A stretch of DNA of 64,000 bases from Balanoglossus misakiensis (taxonomy: Eukaryota; Hemichordata): positions 11,160,001-11,224,000 of the forward strand of contig CM082577.2 in NCBI GenBank assembly GCA_040954595.2, written 5' to 3'. The stretch's first letter is position 1; every line of letters starts with the position of its first letter. The position numbers were made by a program, and so were the translations under genes. Shown here one piece after another: positions 1 to 14,300 of this stretch. The notes under the pieces were generated by a model. It was not told the DNA's origin. It did no database searches and saw nothing but the letters and a program-made list of their open reading frames with translations.

Positions 1-695
1 TGGTCTTGGGTAACATTCGCCATAGGGGTCACACAGTCTTGGTGGATGAAGGTCACAGTGGTATGCTGTTCGCCGGTGAAAAATTCCCCATGCTGTGGAC
101 GTTCAAATGTTAATGCCAAGCTGTCAAATGTGTCTGGATCGAACGCTCCAGCTATAGCCTCAAACGGGTCAGGGCGTGTTTCGTTGTTTCTCCTCTCCTC
201 CAGTGTCACGAGGAGGTCGTAATTGTTGTCATCCAGGGCGTTGACGTGATCGACGGCCAAGAATATGCGAGGGTTGTCGTTGCTCGCTCTGACGTCGATG
301 ACCAGCGTTGCGGCTGTGGAAAGGATGTTGACGTCATCATCTCGGTCTTCTGTAACGACATAATGTATGTAGTCAACTCCGAAGCAGTCAAGACAAGGTC
401 GATACGTCAGGCCCCCATCGACGCTAATCGTCGCCGTTCCACGTTGAGGGGACGGCAACGTGTCGTCGATTTTGTACTTCAAGCGGTCGCCATCATCGTC
501 ATATGCTGTTACTTGAAACCGCAAAGTTCCTCCGTCTTCGTCCATCCACACGTCACTGGCTGACGTCACAAAAGGAGCCGTGTTCGTGTAGCTGCCCATG
601 CTGGCGAACGTGAATTCGGTCGGACCGGTGAAAGGGTTCGTGCCAACTGATCGTTTTGAAACTTCGTTGCTTTCTAGCTGTGTTGTTGAACACAC
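1..695 (-). CDS. Cadherin/CSPG-like repeat exon of the FN3-array gene
   Basis: This exon of at least 695 bases is by far the longest in the gene and continues beyond position 1. It is entered in phase 0 through a pyrimidine-rich acceptor at 696-705. The translation has Asp-rich, calcium-binding-looking motifs (DEDGGTLRFQV, AYDDDGDRLKY), then GGLTYRPCLDCFGVDYIHY and VTEDRDDD. This is the pattern of cadherin-like, VCBS and CSPG repeats (L-T-Y-x-P ... G-x-D-x-F-x-Y-x-V). A second repeat starts at about DNPRIFLAVDHVNALDD. It follows roughly 2,900 codons of FN3-like modules, so it probably lies toward the membrane-proximal end. The family call rests on motif shape only. Confidence 0.7.
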   Translation of the reverse strand, partial: MCSTTQLESNEVSKRSVGTNPFTGPTEFTFASMGSYTNTAPFVTSASDVWMDEDGGTLRFQVTAYDDDGDRLKYKIDDTLPSPQRGTATISVDGGLTYRPCLDCFGVDYIHYVVTEDRDDDVNILSTAATLVIDVRASNDNPRIFLAVDHVNALDDNNYDLLVTLEERRNNETRPDPFEAIAGAFDPDTFDSLALTFERPQHGEFFTGEQHTTVTFIHQDCVTPMANVTQD

Positions 696-3600
696 CTGAA
701 AAAAAGAACACAACAAGTAGACCGTTCTGATAACACTTTGAGCAAATATATATTGAGAGGACGGACCTCTTTGACATTTTAGGTATTGCTGCGAAAAGAA
801 TTAAGTAAAGAGAACGTACGTTTGTCATAACCCCGAAATCTCTGTGACTAAAATAACATAAAGTAAACACGGAAATTTATTCAGTGCAACAGACTTGTGA
901 CATGATTTCAACCAATAAGTTGCACAGGAGAAAGTGTTACTTGGTGGATTGGCAACTACACTTTTTATTGAAAATCTGGTTCACCTCGACACTTAAAAGC
1001 TGTTCTTCCCACTTGATGTCATAGTTTCCAAATGAGTCTCTGCAGGTCCGACTTGCATCTCGCCACTCCTGGGACTCTGTGGTTTAAAGGAATAAAATGT
1101 GTAGAGAGATGAAGTGAAGCGACATCTCTTACTTTGAATTCTATATGTGTGAAAACGTTGACCTGTTTTGCATATTAATAATACATTGAATTTCTTGCTG
1201 TTGGAGACACACATCTAATTGTACTGAGATAGGGTTCATGACGAGATGTGCGAAATGGCAATTAGCCGCGGAGCTTCATGTCAATGTAAGCGTCCTGAAA
1301 ACAAGGATTGGGCACGCTGGAAGAACACGAATCAGTTTACAGGAGTGATTTCAGATAGTAGAGTTCTCTATAAGTTTCTCAAACCGCCAATACGGTTAAT
1401 TCATCCCAACTTGTTTGTTGGGTGAAATTAAGTAACTGACACATTCATAACAAGGGAGCATTTGCACTAATAAATATTTACCTGTGTGCCAGTAGGCAAT
1501 GACTGGATACCTCTCTATCTGTGTGTCGTTGAATAGTGTAGAATTCATGGGCAGTGTGATACGAAGAGGTCCTGCCAAACCATCACTACCGACACTGGTC
1601 ACATAAAATGATGGGCCGATGATATCCTTGATTCTTTAATTCGAAAGAAAACGAAAAATGTATATATTTACATACTTTTCGGTACGTACATGACGTACGT
1701 ACACGGACGATACGACAGGTAGGGCCTAAAAACACACAATATATGTACGTAAACGAATGACTGAGCTTGCCTGTTTCTCAGGTGTCTATCAGTCTGTTCT
1801 TTCGTCATTTTTGGATCCACTACGAAGGGTTTAAATGTTGGGGATGCATCGGAAACATAATCATCTTCAAGGGCATCTCCTGAGAGCAATCCGGCAACGA
1901 TTATCACATTTCTTTCATCTGAAAAAATCAAGAAAAGAGGGAACATCTCACCACTGTTATAGAAACTTCTTTTAGAAACACCATTCACAGTTTAACGCTA
2001 AAGTTGTGGCTGAAATGCAAAACTCTCCGAATACCGGATATCGTGAAATCATTGCCTCAATGTAGGACTACTACACAACGAATAGTTGAAGTACTTGTTC
2101 ACCAACCTTCATCGTCGGAGATCGGACTTGTCGCGTGATTAGTGGCGTTCGCTTCTATTTCAACAAAAGTGTCCGGCCTAACTGCGCTGACTCCGACCGA
2201 TTCCTGCAATGATACAACTATCTTCGATCCATTTATCGGAGCTGCAATAAAATCCTCGTTTCCTGCGAATAAAAAGAGAAGGAAAACGTTAACGCCACTT
2301 ATGTTAGTTTCAAAGTCATCCACACGAAACACTGCAGCTGTCAGTCAAGTCAGACATCAAATTTTAGTGTGTATATACAATGTAGTAGGTCCTAGTAAGA
2401 ACCCCGTAAAATACAAGTTGATTCGTTGTAAACAAGCCTGGCGGCTGCTACTGACGAAGCGCTGGGCTATCCGTCTCATAACAAGCGATAATAACTGGTA
2501 AATGTGATCAAAACGTCGGTTATATCAAACTTACTTTTCAGAACAGAGGCTGCTGTCGCTGTCTTCTCACATTTGTGCCCTTTGTTGCATACAGTCATAA
2601 CCGAATATAAGACTCTGTTGGATGTGGTCATAAATAAGTATTAAAGTAAACTATGGATTGATAAGTTGGATGACTACCGAGATGCAGTGCGTAGTTATCA
2701 CATTCCATCCCCTTACAAGTAGAATTTTGAGAAAACAGTGTTACAATATTGTCATTTTCTTGAATTTTTCACAATAGATGGCAAAAGAGGAGTATTATTA
2801 AATGATATAAAGAAAACACTATGTCACGGCAGATATTTTCACCATAGGAAAACTATAGCATTAGGAGTGCCAGAAAAGTGCTGACTCAGCATTTTGCACT
2901 ATAATTGAGATCTCCTAACTGAAAAAGTCATGAAAGGATGTGCTAGCTTGCAACGTTAAACGAGTATGCTCACGTTCAAAACATACATACATATTACGTT
3001 GCGTTTTTGCTTCAGTCATGGGTTCCCTTCTACTTAACTAACCTGCCCGGCTCCATGTGAAATCTATTTCGATAGACTGTCTCCCCATAGTCTGCCATGC
3101 CCGATTGGCCCTCTGCAATCTGTCTAACGCCAGATATATTGACAAGTGGTTCATCTCCAACGAAGACTAAACCGTCCCTGATAACGATAGACCCGGATGT
3201 GTTGTATCCCACCCTAAATTTCGGGAAAACGTCATCGGACCCTTCCCTGCTGCCGATCTGGAAATCTGTGTAATAAAGACAACGTATGATGATGGTAACT
3301 GATGCTACCCAAAACTATGCACACAACCATGTTTATCTTTTTGTATACGGTGGACATACCGCATACAAGAAGAGGGTGATAGCGATACCTGCACATACAT
3401 GTACACGTGGATATAAACGCGAGTGCCAATGTGAGCAATTTGATGTTCGTTTACATTTACGTGGTTTTATTTTTACCATGGTCCATTCGAATTCTTGATT
3501 CCAATTATGTGGAGGTAACAGGAAAACATGCCCAAATTCTCAGTATTTGCACACATCAAAAGTCACTGCAAAGTCTTTCATAGTGCTCGGTAATACTCAC

Positions 3601-5337
3601 AATAAGCGTCCACCGAATTATCTTCAATTCTGGTCCAAGACATGCCGACCGAGTTTTGACCACTGCAGATATTTTTGCCCGCAATGCGTTGGGGATGGTC
3701 GCACTGGAGTGTGGTGTTACTGTGAGACGTGTCGGGAGGTGTAGTCAAGACAGTGATACCTAAAAGACAATGGAGCGCTTTGTATTATCATCCAAATATG
3801 TTATTTGGCCTTTTTTTCTATTATCCATGAGGCCAATTATATACAAGACAGTAAGGAACTGTTGTTTGAGGGCGCTACGCACCCCCAACCCGAAAATAAG
3901 GAGTGGATTGAACGAATGTACCTTACAGTCTAATTATATACGTTACCTGTTGTTGTCTTAGTGGTCTTCAGGCCAGCATGATTGATGGCCTCAACTGTGA
4001 CGTAGTACGTGTGGCGATCTTGAAGGAAGCCATTCGGGTCATGTCTAATGGCGAAGGTGTCGAGGCCAACAGATATCATGTCTTGTACATCAGTTCCAAA
4101 TGGCTGTGATCCTATTGCCCATCTGAAATCTTTAATCTAGACGACATTTTAATTAGAATGTTTAACCAACAGTACGGACATAATAATAATCATGGATCCC
4201 AGAAACAGTGGTTAAAATGTAAAGAAATAATCATGAAAGTGGCATAACTGGAACATTTGGACTCATTTGAGTGTTCACAACTTTGCCTAGTCAACTCCGT
4301 ACACAAGATACGGCACTATAAAGAAACTTACACTGACTGGTTTACACACGTGTGTCATATGTTATGCTACAATATGCATGTTCCCTCACTTATAGAAGTT
4401 TTTGGTTGTGAAGTCAGAAATTGTCGCCTGAATGAACTGGCAAAAGGGAAAGAACTTGGGAAAAAATTAAATAATCCCTGGATGCACTAGTCGACGGGTG
4501 TGTATCACGTTTATCTCCAAGAACGATGACTGACCAGTGCAATTGTTCATTCATTTAACCATTTTTTTTACCTGACTTCCCAGGTCATACGCACTCCATC
4601 GCACTGCAATGGTTGTGTTGCCACTTTGGTATTCTGTTGGTTCCTCCTCAGAATAGTCCATATCAACATGGTAAAGGTAATCAAAGACTGGTTCGCTATC
4701 GTCCACGTATACTCCGTCTGATGACGTCACCACCTGACGCCCAGACCCTTCACACAGACACGTGTACATGAGAGAAGCGTAAAGAAGAAAAATTGAAACG
4801 CGGAATTTAAAGGGACAAAGTCTCTCTCTCACTACCCCTTTTTCCATTACCTATGTTTGATAAAAAACACCGTTTATGTTAATGTACATGTATAGTGAAT
4901 CAATGTTCAACCACACACACCTTTCATCCCGCTTGAAGACACGACAGCGAAAAAAACTCGCCTAAATGAATAATCGGTCTCTACCATTTATTCATCTTGG
5001 GCGAGTTTTTACTTTAATATCATACAAACGGGATGGAAGTTGTGTGGGGTTGAATGTTCATTCACTACATATACACATGTACATTAACATAAATGGTGCC
5101 TTGCATCAAACATAATTAAATGAAAAGGGCAGCGGGAGAGAGACTTTGTCCCTTATAATATGAATGCATGTTGACTCGGTTTTCCATAAGGACGAACTTG
5201 CCTCAATGCATGTGCGAAGGATGGCAACATCGTCATCATGATGTAAAATGCAGTGCTAGGCGAACATTATCATACAATTTTGATGTAGTTGGTGCCACTT
5301 ATATTACATTTCGAGTATGATGACAGTTTCGTTGGGA

Positions 5338-5376
<39 letters not shown>

Positions 5377-8300
5377 TTGCCAAATCAAATATTATCCGTC
5401 CATGGCACGCTCGACTGGGAAAGCTCAAGTGTATATCATACCCGTAATGGCTTTGATAGTGAGGTGGTACACTGCAGGCACTTCCGTCACGTGACCGTTT
5501 TCTTCACCCATTCTCGTCGGCGACAGGTTTAGGTCATCCAGGATCACGTGATAATCCGCCACTGCGGTGGTGGGACAGCTGCGGTCACACTCGATGTTGT
5601 CACACGGCTTGGCACAAGGTATGCATGGACGTAACACCTATACAGCGGGGAAAGTTACCACGTATCATAATATTTGCCACCATGGAAATATCAATTATTG
5701 GCCATCCCAACAACCGGAAAGTTTCCCTGGACGTCACCTGCGCATGGCCAATCGGGACTCTCACAATGACAGGATAAGGTCAGCTATGCAAATTTAAACA
5801 CTGTTAGGCCTACAATGAAAAATTCAAATCCAGTTAATCAAAGATTTGCAGTAGGTGGCACACGCTAAAAAGTGAACCACCGCAAGGTCATTTTGACACT
5901 TTGACACGCCCTTTGGGCCATATATACAACGTATATGTAAATCAGACGTGACCGTACACCTTTAGTATACAAGACGATGAATTCCAATTCGCGGAATCCT
6001 CTAGTTTGCAAGTACAACAGAAAGACACTCACAGGAAAGCAAATACGATGAAACATGTATAACAGAACATGATTCATAATTCATAAAAATTTACCTCCCG
6101 AAACGGAGCAACATCATCGAGAAACCTCTGTGATCCAACTCCAGCCAGGAAAGCGGTGATAGCGTTGTCCCCATTCCGGAACGGCTCTCCAAATCGGCAG
6201 AGAGCTTCTGTCGTCGGTGGAAATCTGGCGGCGCATTGTTTTGTTAATACATGTCAAACATCCAGTGACTTTTTATATTGTACAGACAGAACCATTTGGT
6301 TGCCTAAATTTTGACTACCTTGGGCCCTAAAGCTCTCATGGCTGTATGTTTTTTACGCCTTTCAACAAATAAATAGTATCGCAATTGTAAGTCATTTTTT
6401 TTCTATTCTTCACAAAATCAAGATGGCCTCGCGCGTCGTATGTAAGTCGTCAGTCGAGCATCGGTCGCTGCTGTCCGATGGGTGCGTTGTATTTGAGTTT
6501 CAAAATGGCGATACTACGCGTAAACGCCTGATTTTGATCAACCCAACCCATCGCCAATGATTCAAAAACTAACAGTTCAAAAGGCCACTTGGCTTGATGG
6601 TTGGGATCCAAGGATTGGAGGATAATTTGTGATAAACAATATAAGTAAAGAAAAGGTCGTGTGGGTTTAACATTTACTCAAAATTCAGAATTTTACCCAA
6701 TTGAATTTCACTTTCCTCATCGCTGACATATTGAGTTAAAGATACTTACCTCACATTTCTAAAACGAGACACAGTTACCGGAGGATTGAAAACGTCATCG
6801 AAACTTGGGACAAACCCGTCCCTATTCCAAACGGACATGGTAAACTTTGCAGCGGCTCCCATAGGTTCCAGCCCCGACATGTACATCAGAGCTCGTCCAT
6901 CAATGGACAGTTCAATGGATAGCTCATTCTGCAGAAAAAGGGGAAAAATGCACCAATATTTGGGATTAAGTTACACCATCAAACCTGTGTTAGTGGCCAC
7001 CTCTATACAGTGCCCACTTTGTTACAGTCCCTATGGAATTTACATGTACATAATTGACCTGTGTGTATAAAGGTCTGCTTAGGAAAGTCCATAGACTGGC
7101 CACTATAGACGGGGTTGACCGTGAAAACTGGGCAAACCATACCTTGTTCAGGATGACGTTGAACGTGTAAGAGTGCCACCCCCTGGATGGGTCGAACGGG
7201 AGCTCTGCAATGTCGTATTTAACGGCATCAGTACTGTTTTGATGTCTGAACCAAATGACAGCGAAGTGCTTGACGTCATCGCCTACGGGAACACCTGGGC
7301 ATAGAAGAATTAGAATATTCCACTGTTAAAATACCTGTATGTCGCGTAATAAAGTGTTGGAACGCGCTGTAGTATACAAAAAAAACGATGCGAAAGCACC
7401 ACCCGATGACGTGAAGGCTTGTAATCACGGATGACAGCCCCACGCGGTCAAACAGATCTGTAAACATACCCCACACCCAAATTAAACGGCGACGTGCGAT
7501 TAAATTCCTGCTAAGACTTCCTTTTGGATTGAATACCATACGCAGGATGGATGGGATATCTGGAGTCTAATGTGCATCAATCTGATTAAAATCAGATGTA
7601 GGGAACGGAGAATACCGTACCGCGAAAGTAAAGACGTCGCCGGTCCCTACATCTGATTTTAATCAGATTGAATGTGCACATATTTTGAGAGGCCAAACAC
7701 CGACGCAAACTTTCTTGTACCTGGATGAAGCTGGAAGCCTGTTGACCGAAAAGGCACATTCTTCAGTCTGTTGTCTCCCGTGAAAGAGTCATCCGGGTCC
7801 TCGTCGTCCACGATGTCCCAGGGTGGTGGTCCTGTCGTGCTGGTTAACATTGCCGTAGTGATGGTTGTTGTGTGACCACCAGGTGTTGTGGTGATTGGTC
7901 TCAGCAAATACTCCGTGCAGTTACAGAGGCAGTCATTTGTACTATTTCCTACTGAACACACATATATATTTCGATTACCTCAAAGACGCCAACCTCTTAG
8001 TATTTGAATAATCTTGAAAATTAGATTAACATAGCTGTCAATATACGCTTATTCAGTTTCCACTATTTCCCCATTTTTTCAAGAATCAAATATTTAAAAA
8101 TGCAATAAAACGCAGAAAACTGACCCGACGCCGTATTTTTCCGAAACCCACTTATCCAGATTTTGCTTCTATTTTAAACGGTATTAATTTTGTTTTGTTT
8201 CAGAAAACAACTGTGACATTCACCTGAATTTATGGAGATGTCTGGAAACATTTTTCTGTGTTTTATGATGATAATGATTTTTGTACAAGTGCGGTAGTTT

Positions 8301-11300
8301 TGACTGTTGCAAAAACGCCACGCTGAAGTGTTCACCATGCTAGTAATGTATTGCCATTAAAAGTAACGTACCGTCGCCAATCTGAACACAGCAAAGTCTG
8401 CAATTGTCGTACTCTCTGTTTTCGTCCATCCAGTCTCGTTCGCCGACCGGAGCGTCAAAGTCACCCACGACGCCATTAGGTCCATCCCAGAATGCCACAC
8501 TGGTGACTGCAGAGATGTTTCCGGAAGCAGCAAGTATGTCAACCTACAGTATTGAAAACTCTCGTCAGTTTGACCAACATGCATGTATATAGAATTAAGG
8601 CGAAACGTGTCATTAAAATCAATGAATTATATGTTCTATATTTATTATGACATGTCTAGCATTGATGAAGACTTTTCCACACCTGGTATTTGCCACCGGC
8701 AGGAACATCTGGGTCGGTGTTGTAGTACGCACCAGAGTACATTGTCTCCCGTTGCACATTGCGAATCATAGTGATCGACAGACTGCCATCGTCTTCGTAA
8801 TGTACCTGGAGTTTATTGAAAAAAAGACATGACGAGAGCATCATTTGGACAAATGTTGTTTTTATGAAAACAGACATTACAATATGTATTTATATTAATC
8901 AGTCATGGCAAACACAGATGTCTGCGTAGGATAGGATGATCACCAATGACCTATACAAAGTCAGTAGAATATCGATTTGATCGCAATCATTGTATTTCCG
9001 TCAGCATAAAGATTTTTCATCGATTATGCTGCAGATTTAGAACACTTATTTTAACAGTGAATTAATGCTGAAATTCAAATTGGCTTCAAATGGACCAGAA
9101 GTTACAACGTATGATACAATTAATACTATACATTAAATTGAAACCCGAGACAATTTCAGAGTTATTGAACTGTGCCATTTTAGCTGAAGATTTGCAAATC
9201 AACTAACCTGTTCAGGTCTGAAATTGACCGAAGTGTGGGCTGTATTCCATACCCCTTCTGAATTAACAGAATGCCAACCGTCGTCTTCCGAATCAGCTGC
9301 AAAGGTGAACTGGCGAGTGGGGCAAGAATTCCCCTTGGGATTTGGTAAGTGCAGGAAAACACCTAAAAATAAACACCAAAATAAACAGAGACATCAATCA
9401 CTCTTTCATAAAACTGCCAGGTAGAGTATGCGGATAATATAAACTTAACTAAGAAGTCTTACCATAGTCTGCTGCTGATTTAGTATCTGTTAAACCCCTT
9501 AGCTAGGTTAAAAGTACCCACGCTAGTATCTGTTTGCAGTATGTGAGTGTGTATATGGTCCACGAACAATTGACTATTGATAACTTGTAGGTAAACTTGA
9601 ATACCAGTACATGTACATGTACATGTACATGTACATGTACATGTACATGTACAGACATCATACAATTATATGAAAAGAGACAAGGTTGTTGACATCGAGG
9701 GTAGAGCATGACATAAATTGAATAATAATATTTATCACGAAAAAGGTTCAAATTAATTATAAAGTACACGCACTGTGACACCCAATATGCATACCGGGTA
9801 TGTTTCATTCATTGGTAACTCTGACTCAACAGATAATCCAGTATAGGACTTACTTACCTTCGATTTGTGAAGTCGAACTCTGGTATTCCACGTCATCACT
9901 AAACAAGGGACCATCTTTCACCACTCCCCCAACCGGGTCTTTTAAATCCAGCAGTATTGGTTTAGAGACAGTGGTTGTGGTCAGGCCGGCGTGGTTTGTA
10001 CACGATAAATGGACGTAGTAAGGATGGTCCGGCTGTTGTGAAAAAGAGACATTTATTTAGATGCATACGTTTCTCTATACGAAAACAAAACTTCGGTTAC
10101 ATCTGAGCACAATCAAGACATCTTCGCCTGTATACCAATGATTTCATATTGTCACATTTCGTTTGCATGTTGAATGGTGGGAATATAAGGAACGTATATC
10201 GAAATTTGATGAAAGTCACCTGTAAGGCCAAATCTGCAAATGTATATCGTGTGTCGTTAGCCAATACTTGGATATCTCCCTGTAACACAATGTGGTCGAC
10301 TTCACCCGATCCGCACGATATGCCATCGTAAATCGACATGGAAAACGACTTCAGACCACTGTCGTCGTCGTAGTAACCATCCCAGGCCACAGTTAGTATA
10401 TCTTCTCGGCTGGTATATACCATTGCCTAAAATGTATTAGATAGTACTAAGCTAAGTATAACGTGAAATTAGGTACATTGGAATTTGAAGTGGATTAGAG
10501 AGACTCTTATCATATTCTCGCAACACGTGTTATTTCTGTGTTAGACGAAATGTGACCATTTGACATGTGTAAGCCACTATAACTACACATGGCGCGAAAC
10601 TGCACGTCGCAGACGTCCATTCTTTGGCAATGCTAATTGTCCTTTCAGAAGTGAACTTGCTGCTTTACCTTGTCACTGAGAGCACCAACATATACGTTGC
10701 CTTCCTTAGGTGGAGTCAAGTCCACGCTGAATTTCTGTGTTACCAGGGAACACTGTGCTGACTCGTCTGTTGCTATGACAGCGATGTTGTACGTTTCCTT
10801 GTCCTTCAGCTTCAAGTGTGTCATCGTTACCAAGGTATCCTTCCCAACATTGGTCAAGGAATAAATGTCAAACAACCCTTTGTGATTATCTCTTGCTTCA
10901 CTCTCTTGATTAAAGTTTTGCTAAAAATAAAACGAAGAGAAATATATTACTCCAATGGTAGTGGTGCCGCCATGATGACATCACTTGACGGACTTAAAAT
11001 TCAAAGAAATGATTTATGTGTGTAAAGTATTACATACCAAGTCAGAGCAAGTCAGTGTGTTCGTGAAGTTGTCTGAAGAGGCTATTCCCAATTGATAGAA
11101 AAGAATAGGCATGCCGAATTGAAATTTGCCCCACGATATGCTAATCTTTGTCAGGGAGGAGATGTACCTAAAGAAAAAATGAGTTTGTAAAACGAGGTAG
11201 CCATCATTGCATTCGGGTTTGGTTCAAATAGCATCAAAACCTGGCTTTTCATGCCAGTCAATAACAACATGTATGACTGGCGAACAAGGAACATGATACC

Positions 11301-14300
11301 ACAGGTACCTTTCCGCCATAACGTCCTGGTTGTGTAAAAAATAGCAATGGCTTATGCTATAGAAACGAGCGATTAACTACACCCAATTTCTGCGTGTCAA
11401 TCATAAACCACGGTTCTGTGCTGTGTTTTAGTTTGTATGTTAATATCAATACAACATTCCATGATAATGCTGCGAATGCTGTTTATGATTTGGTAACAAT
11501 TATAGAACTAGCATACACAACGGATGACATATAATCATAAAATTCGCCAAAAACTTGCGATCGCGAGATCAGTAAAACGACGGATAGCAAAAGCAATTTG
11601 ACATGTACAGAGAGATTCAAAAACAAAAGGGCATTAATTTCATGGTTTTAACATGGTGATAAAATGCCCTTTTCACCTGCCTATTAGATTTCATAATATG
11701 TAAATGGTATAGTTAGTTAACTCACCGCGGCGTGATGATTTCACCCGCAGACACAACCGTGCCGCCGATACCGACCACAATGCCGTTCGACGTCATCTCA
11801 GCCATGGCGGTGGAAGTACTGTAACCCTTCACCGTTATGTAGTACGTCAGCCTACGTGGTACAAGGTTGAGGTCATAGAATGTGTGCGATGTGTTCAGGC
11901 CAACATTCACGAAGGGGTGGACATCGTCCCTGGTTTTCGGATAGCGTCTGTCGGTTCCAACGGCCACTTCGTAGTGGTCGATGGCTTGTTGCTCCTCTAA
12001 GTTGCCCAGTGCTGTTTGGAATAAATCGGGTGTCCTTACGTTCAATTATCTTGCATTTAGAGTATCGGTGGTTTGCGCATTTCAACTTAGAGGGTAATTG
12101 TTAACTTTCCAACAGCGACTAAGATGGCCCACTCTGGGATGCAATACCGCAGCACATGATGTTGTCCCAATTGTTTTACTACATGTAAATGCCCTAGCCA
12201 ATATTTTCAGCATTTTAATTATACACAAAGACCATAGAAATCTACTTGTAATGTCATCACACCTGAACGTAGCAGAAAGTGTCAATATCACTACACAGTA
12301 TGTCTGCACAATTTACTTTAATTCCTAAGCATGTCGAATCAATCACATATTAGACCAAACCCTCCGCACTTATTACATTGTAGCTGATATGAACAGGTGT
12401 ATAGAAATGTTTACAGGTTACCAATCTGATTACAACCGAGCTTTCTGAAGTCGAAATGCAAGAATAACATCATGATGCATGCCTCCAGTTAATATGGGGT
12501 TTGCCGTACCTTCTTCAGTGTACTGGGAAGAATGGACACCGAATGCGTCCCAGTTGCCAGACAAGAACTTCACGGATGCTTGGAAATTGATGTCGTACCC
12601 CATGACGTCACCATCTCGGACATGCCCGGGCAGAAGAGGTTCTTTCTGAATAGTGATGCCGTCAGAGCGGAGCGAGTAACTGTAGCCAAGCTGGTTGGTA
12701 GCGCGGACGACAATGTAGTAAGACTCGCCATCTTTCATGTCCATTGCATCGTTCACGCCATACGTCATTGCTGCAGAAATACAAGATGTCAATTCTGCTG
12801 ACAGCAGTATACTTCATCTGCTTCAATCTAAAAATTACAGAGTGTGTTCCTCTCTGCGTTCATGCAAATGAGATGAGATAAGACAGGCGCAATGAAACGT
12901 TATTTTAGTCCTAAATGGACAATTTAGATTTCTCCGAGACTGGCGAGAAAACAAAAAAAAATATGATTTAAAAAAAATCCTCAGTTACAATAAAAGTGTT
13001 TTTATTGACATTTAAACAACATATGGGAAATTCAAAACCACTGTTCGAACTGAACTGTATGTTATGTGGTATGGTCAGCCGGGTTTCTTGTGAATGATCG
13101 TTGTTCTTGCTAGCTAGCATAAACGAACACCTTCTGCTCAGAAAGATTTGGGTAGTTAAATCGATGGGTCAAAATGGACTCAACGCAAATATTTTAACAC
13201 TCCTCAATTGTTTCAACTACTTCATCGACGGAAGAAAAGGGAAATGCAGTTAATTAATTCCATGCATTTTGATACAAACTAAACCTCCGCCACAAAAACA
13301 ACACGCAATAATATTTACCATCTGGGAGTACCGTCATCGGTTGGACAACAGTGCCATCAAATCGCAATATAGACCATTCATATTTCGTGATTGGACAAGG
13401 ATCACCTGCAAAATTCCACTTTCCCGACAGTTGCTCAGCATTGTCTTGGAAATCCCTGAAAGATACAAAAATCACATTCTAAGTTTGTGTACATTTTTTC
13501 ACGATATGTAAATTTCTCTCACACGTTACAACTAAAACCAGGCAAGCAGTTTCAGATAAATTAAGATGCAAAAATTGACCCAAAAGAAAATATAGATATT
13601 TTTAAGAACGTTTTCAAGAAAATGGAGAAGGATATTGTTAAATATATGTATTTTTTTCTCTGGAAAAATGCTTGCTCCTGATATCGGTATAACACAATCC
13701 ACAAATATATGCAAAGTTTATCTGAGGTCATACAGACTAAATTTCAAATAATCTTTTCATGACCACTAGTTTTAAACATCCATCAGACAGACAGCTACGC
13801 GGACAGACAGACAGGCAGGCAGACAGGCAGGCAGACAGACAGGCAGGCAGGCAGGCAGACAGACAGACAGACAGAAAGAGACAGACAGGCAGACAGGCAG
13901 ACGGTTGACATCGACTGGGAGCTAAAAGGAGAAAGCAATGATCGCAACTATTAATTCTTCTAATTAAGTTTAGAATGCTCACAAATCTCCTTCGTCGGTT
14001 CCGTCCCACACATAGCTACGGCCGATCGATGGCAGTCCAGCACTGACTCTACTAATAAAGACGCCATTTGAAGTCCCCGTTGCGTAAAAACCAGCAGCAT
14101 TGTGTCCACGAACCGAAACGAATGCTCTGTAGACATCGTACAGATCGACATCTGTCACCAAGACCGTTAAACCGTTGGTGGTATCCACGTCGTAAAAATC
14201 CCGAATTTGTGTACCGCCCGGAGTTGTGCCAACGGCAACCTGGTACCTGCATTTTAACATGTAATAATGGAATCATCAAAATTACCACCTGTTATATGTT

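Noticed and set aside
9480-9808. His-Val repeat ORFs
   Set aside because: Translation of the (GTACAT)n array.
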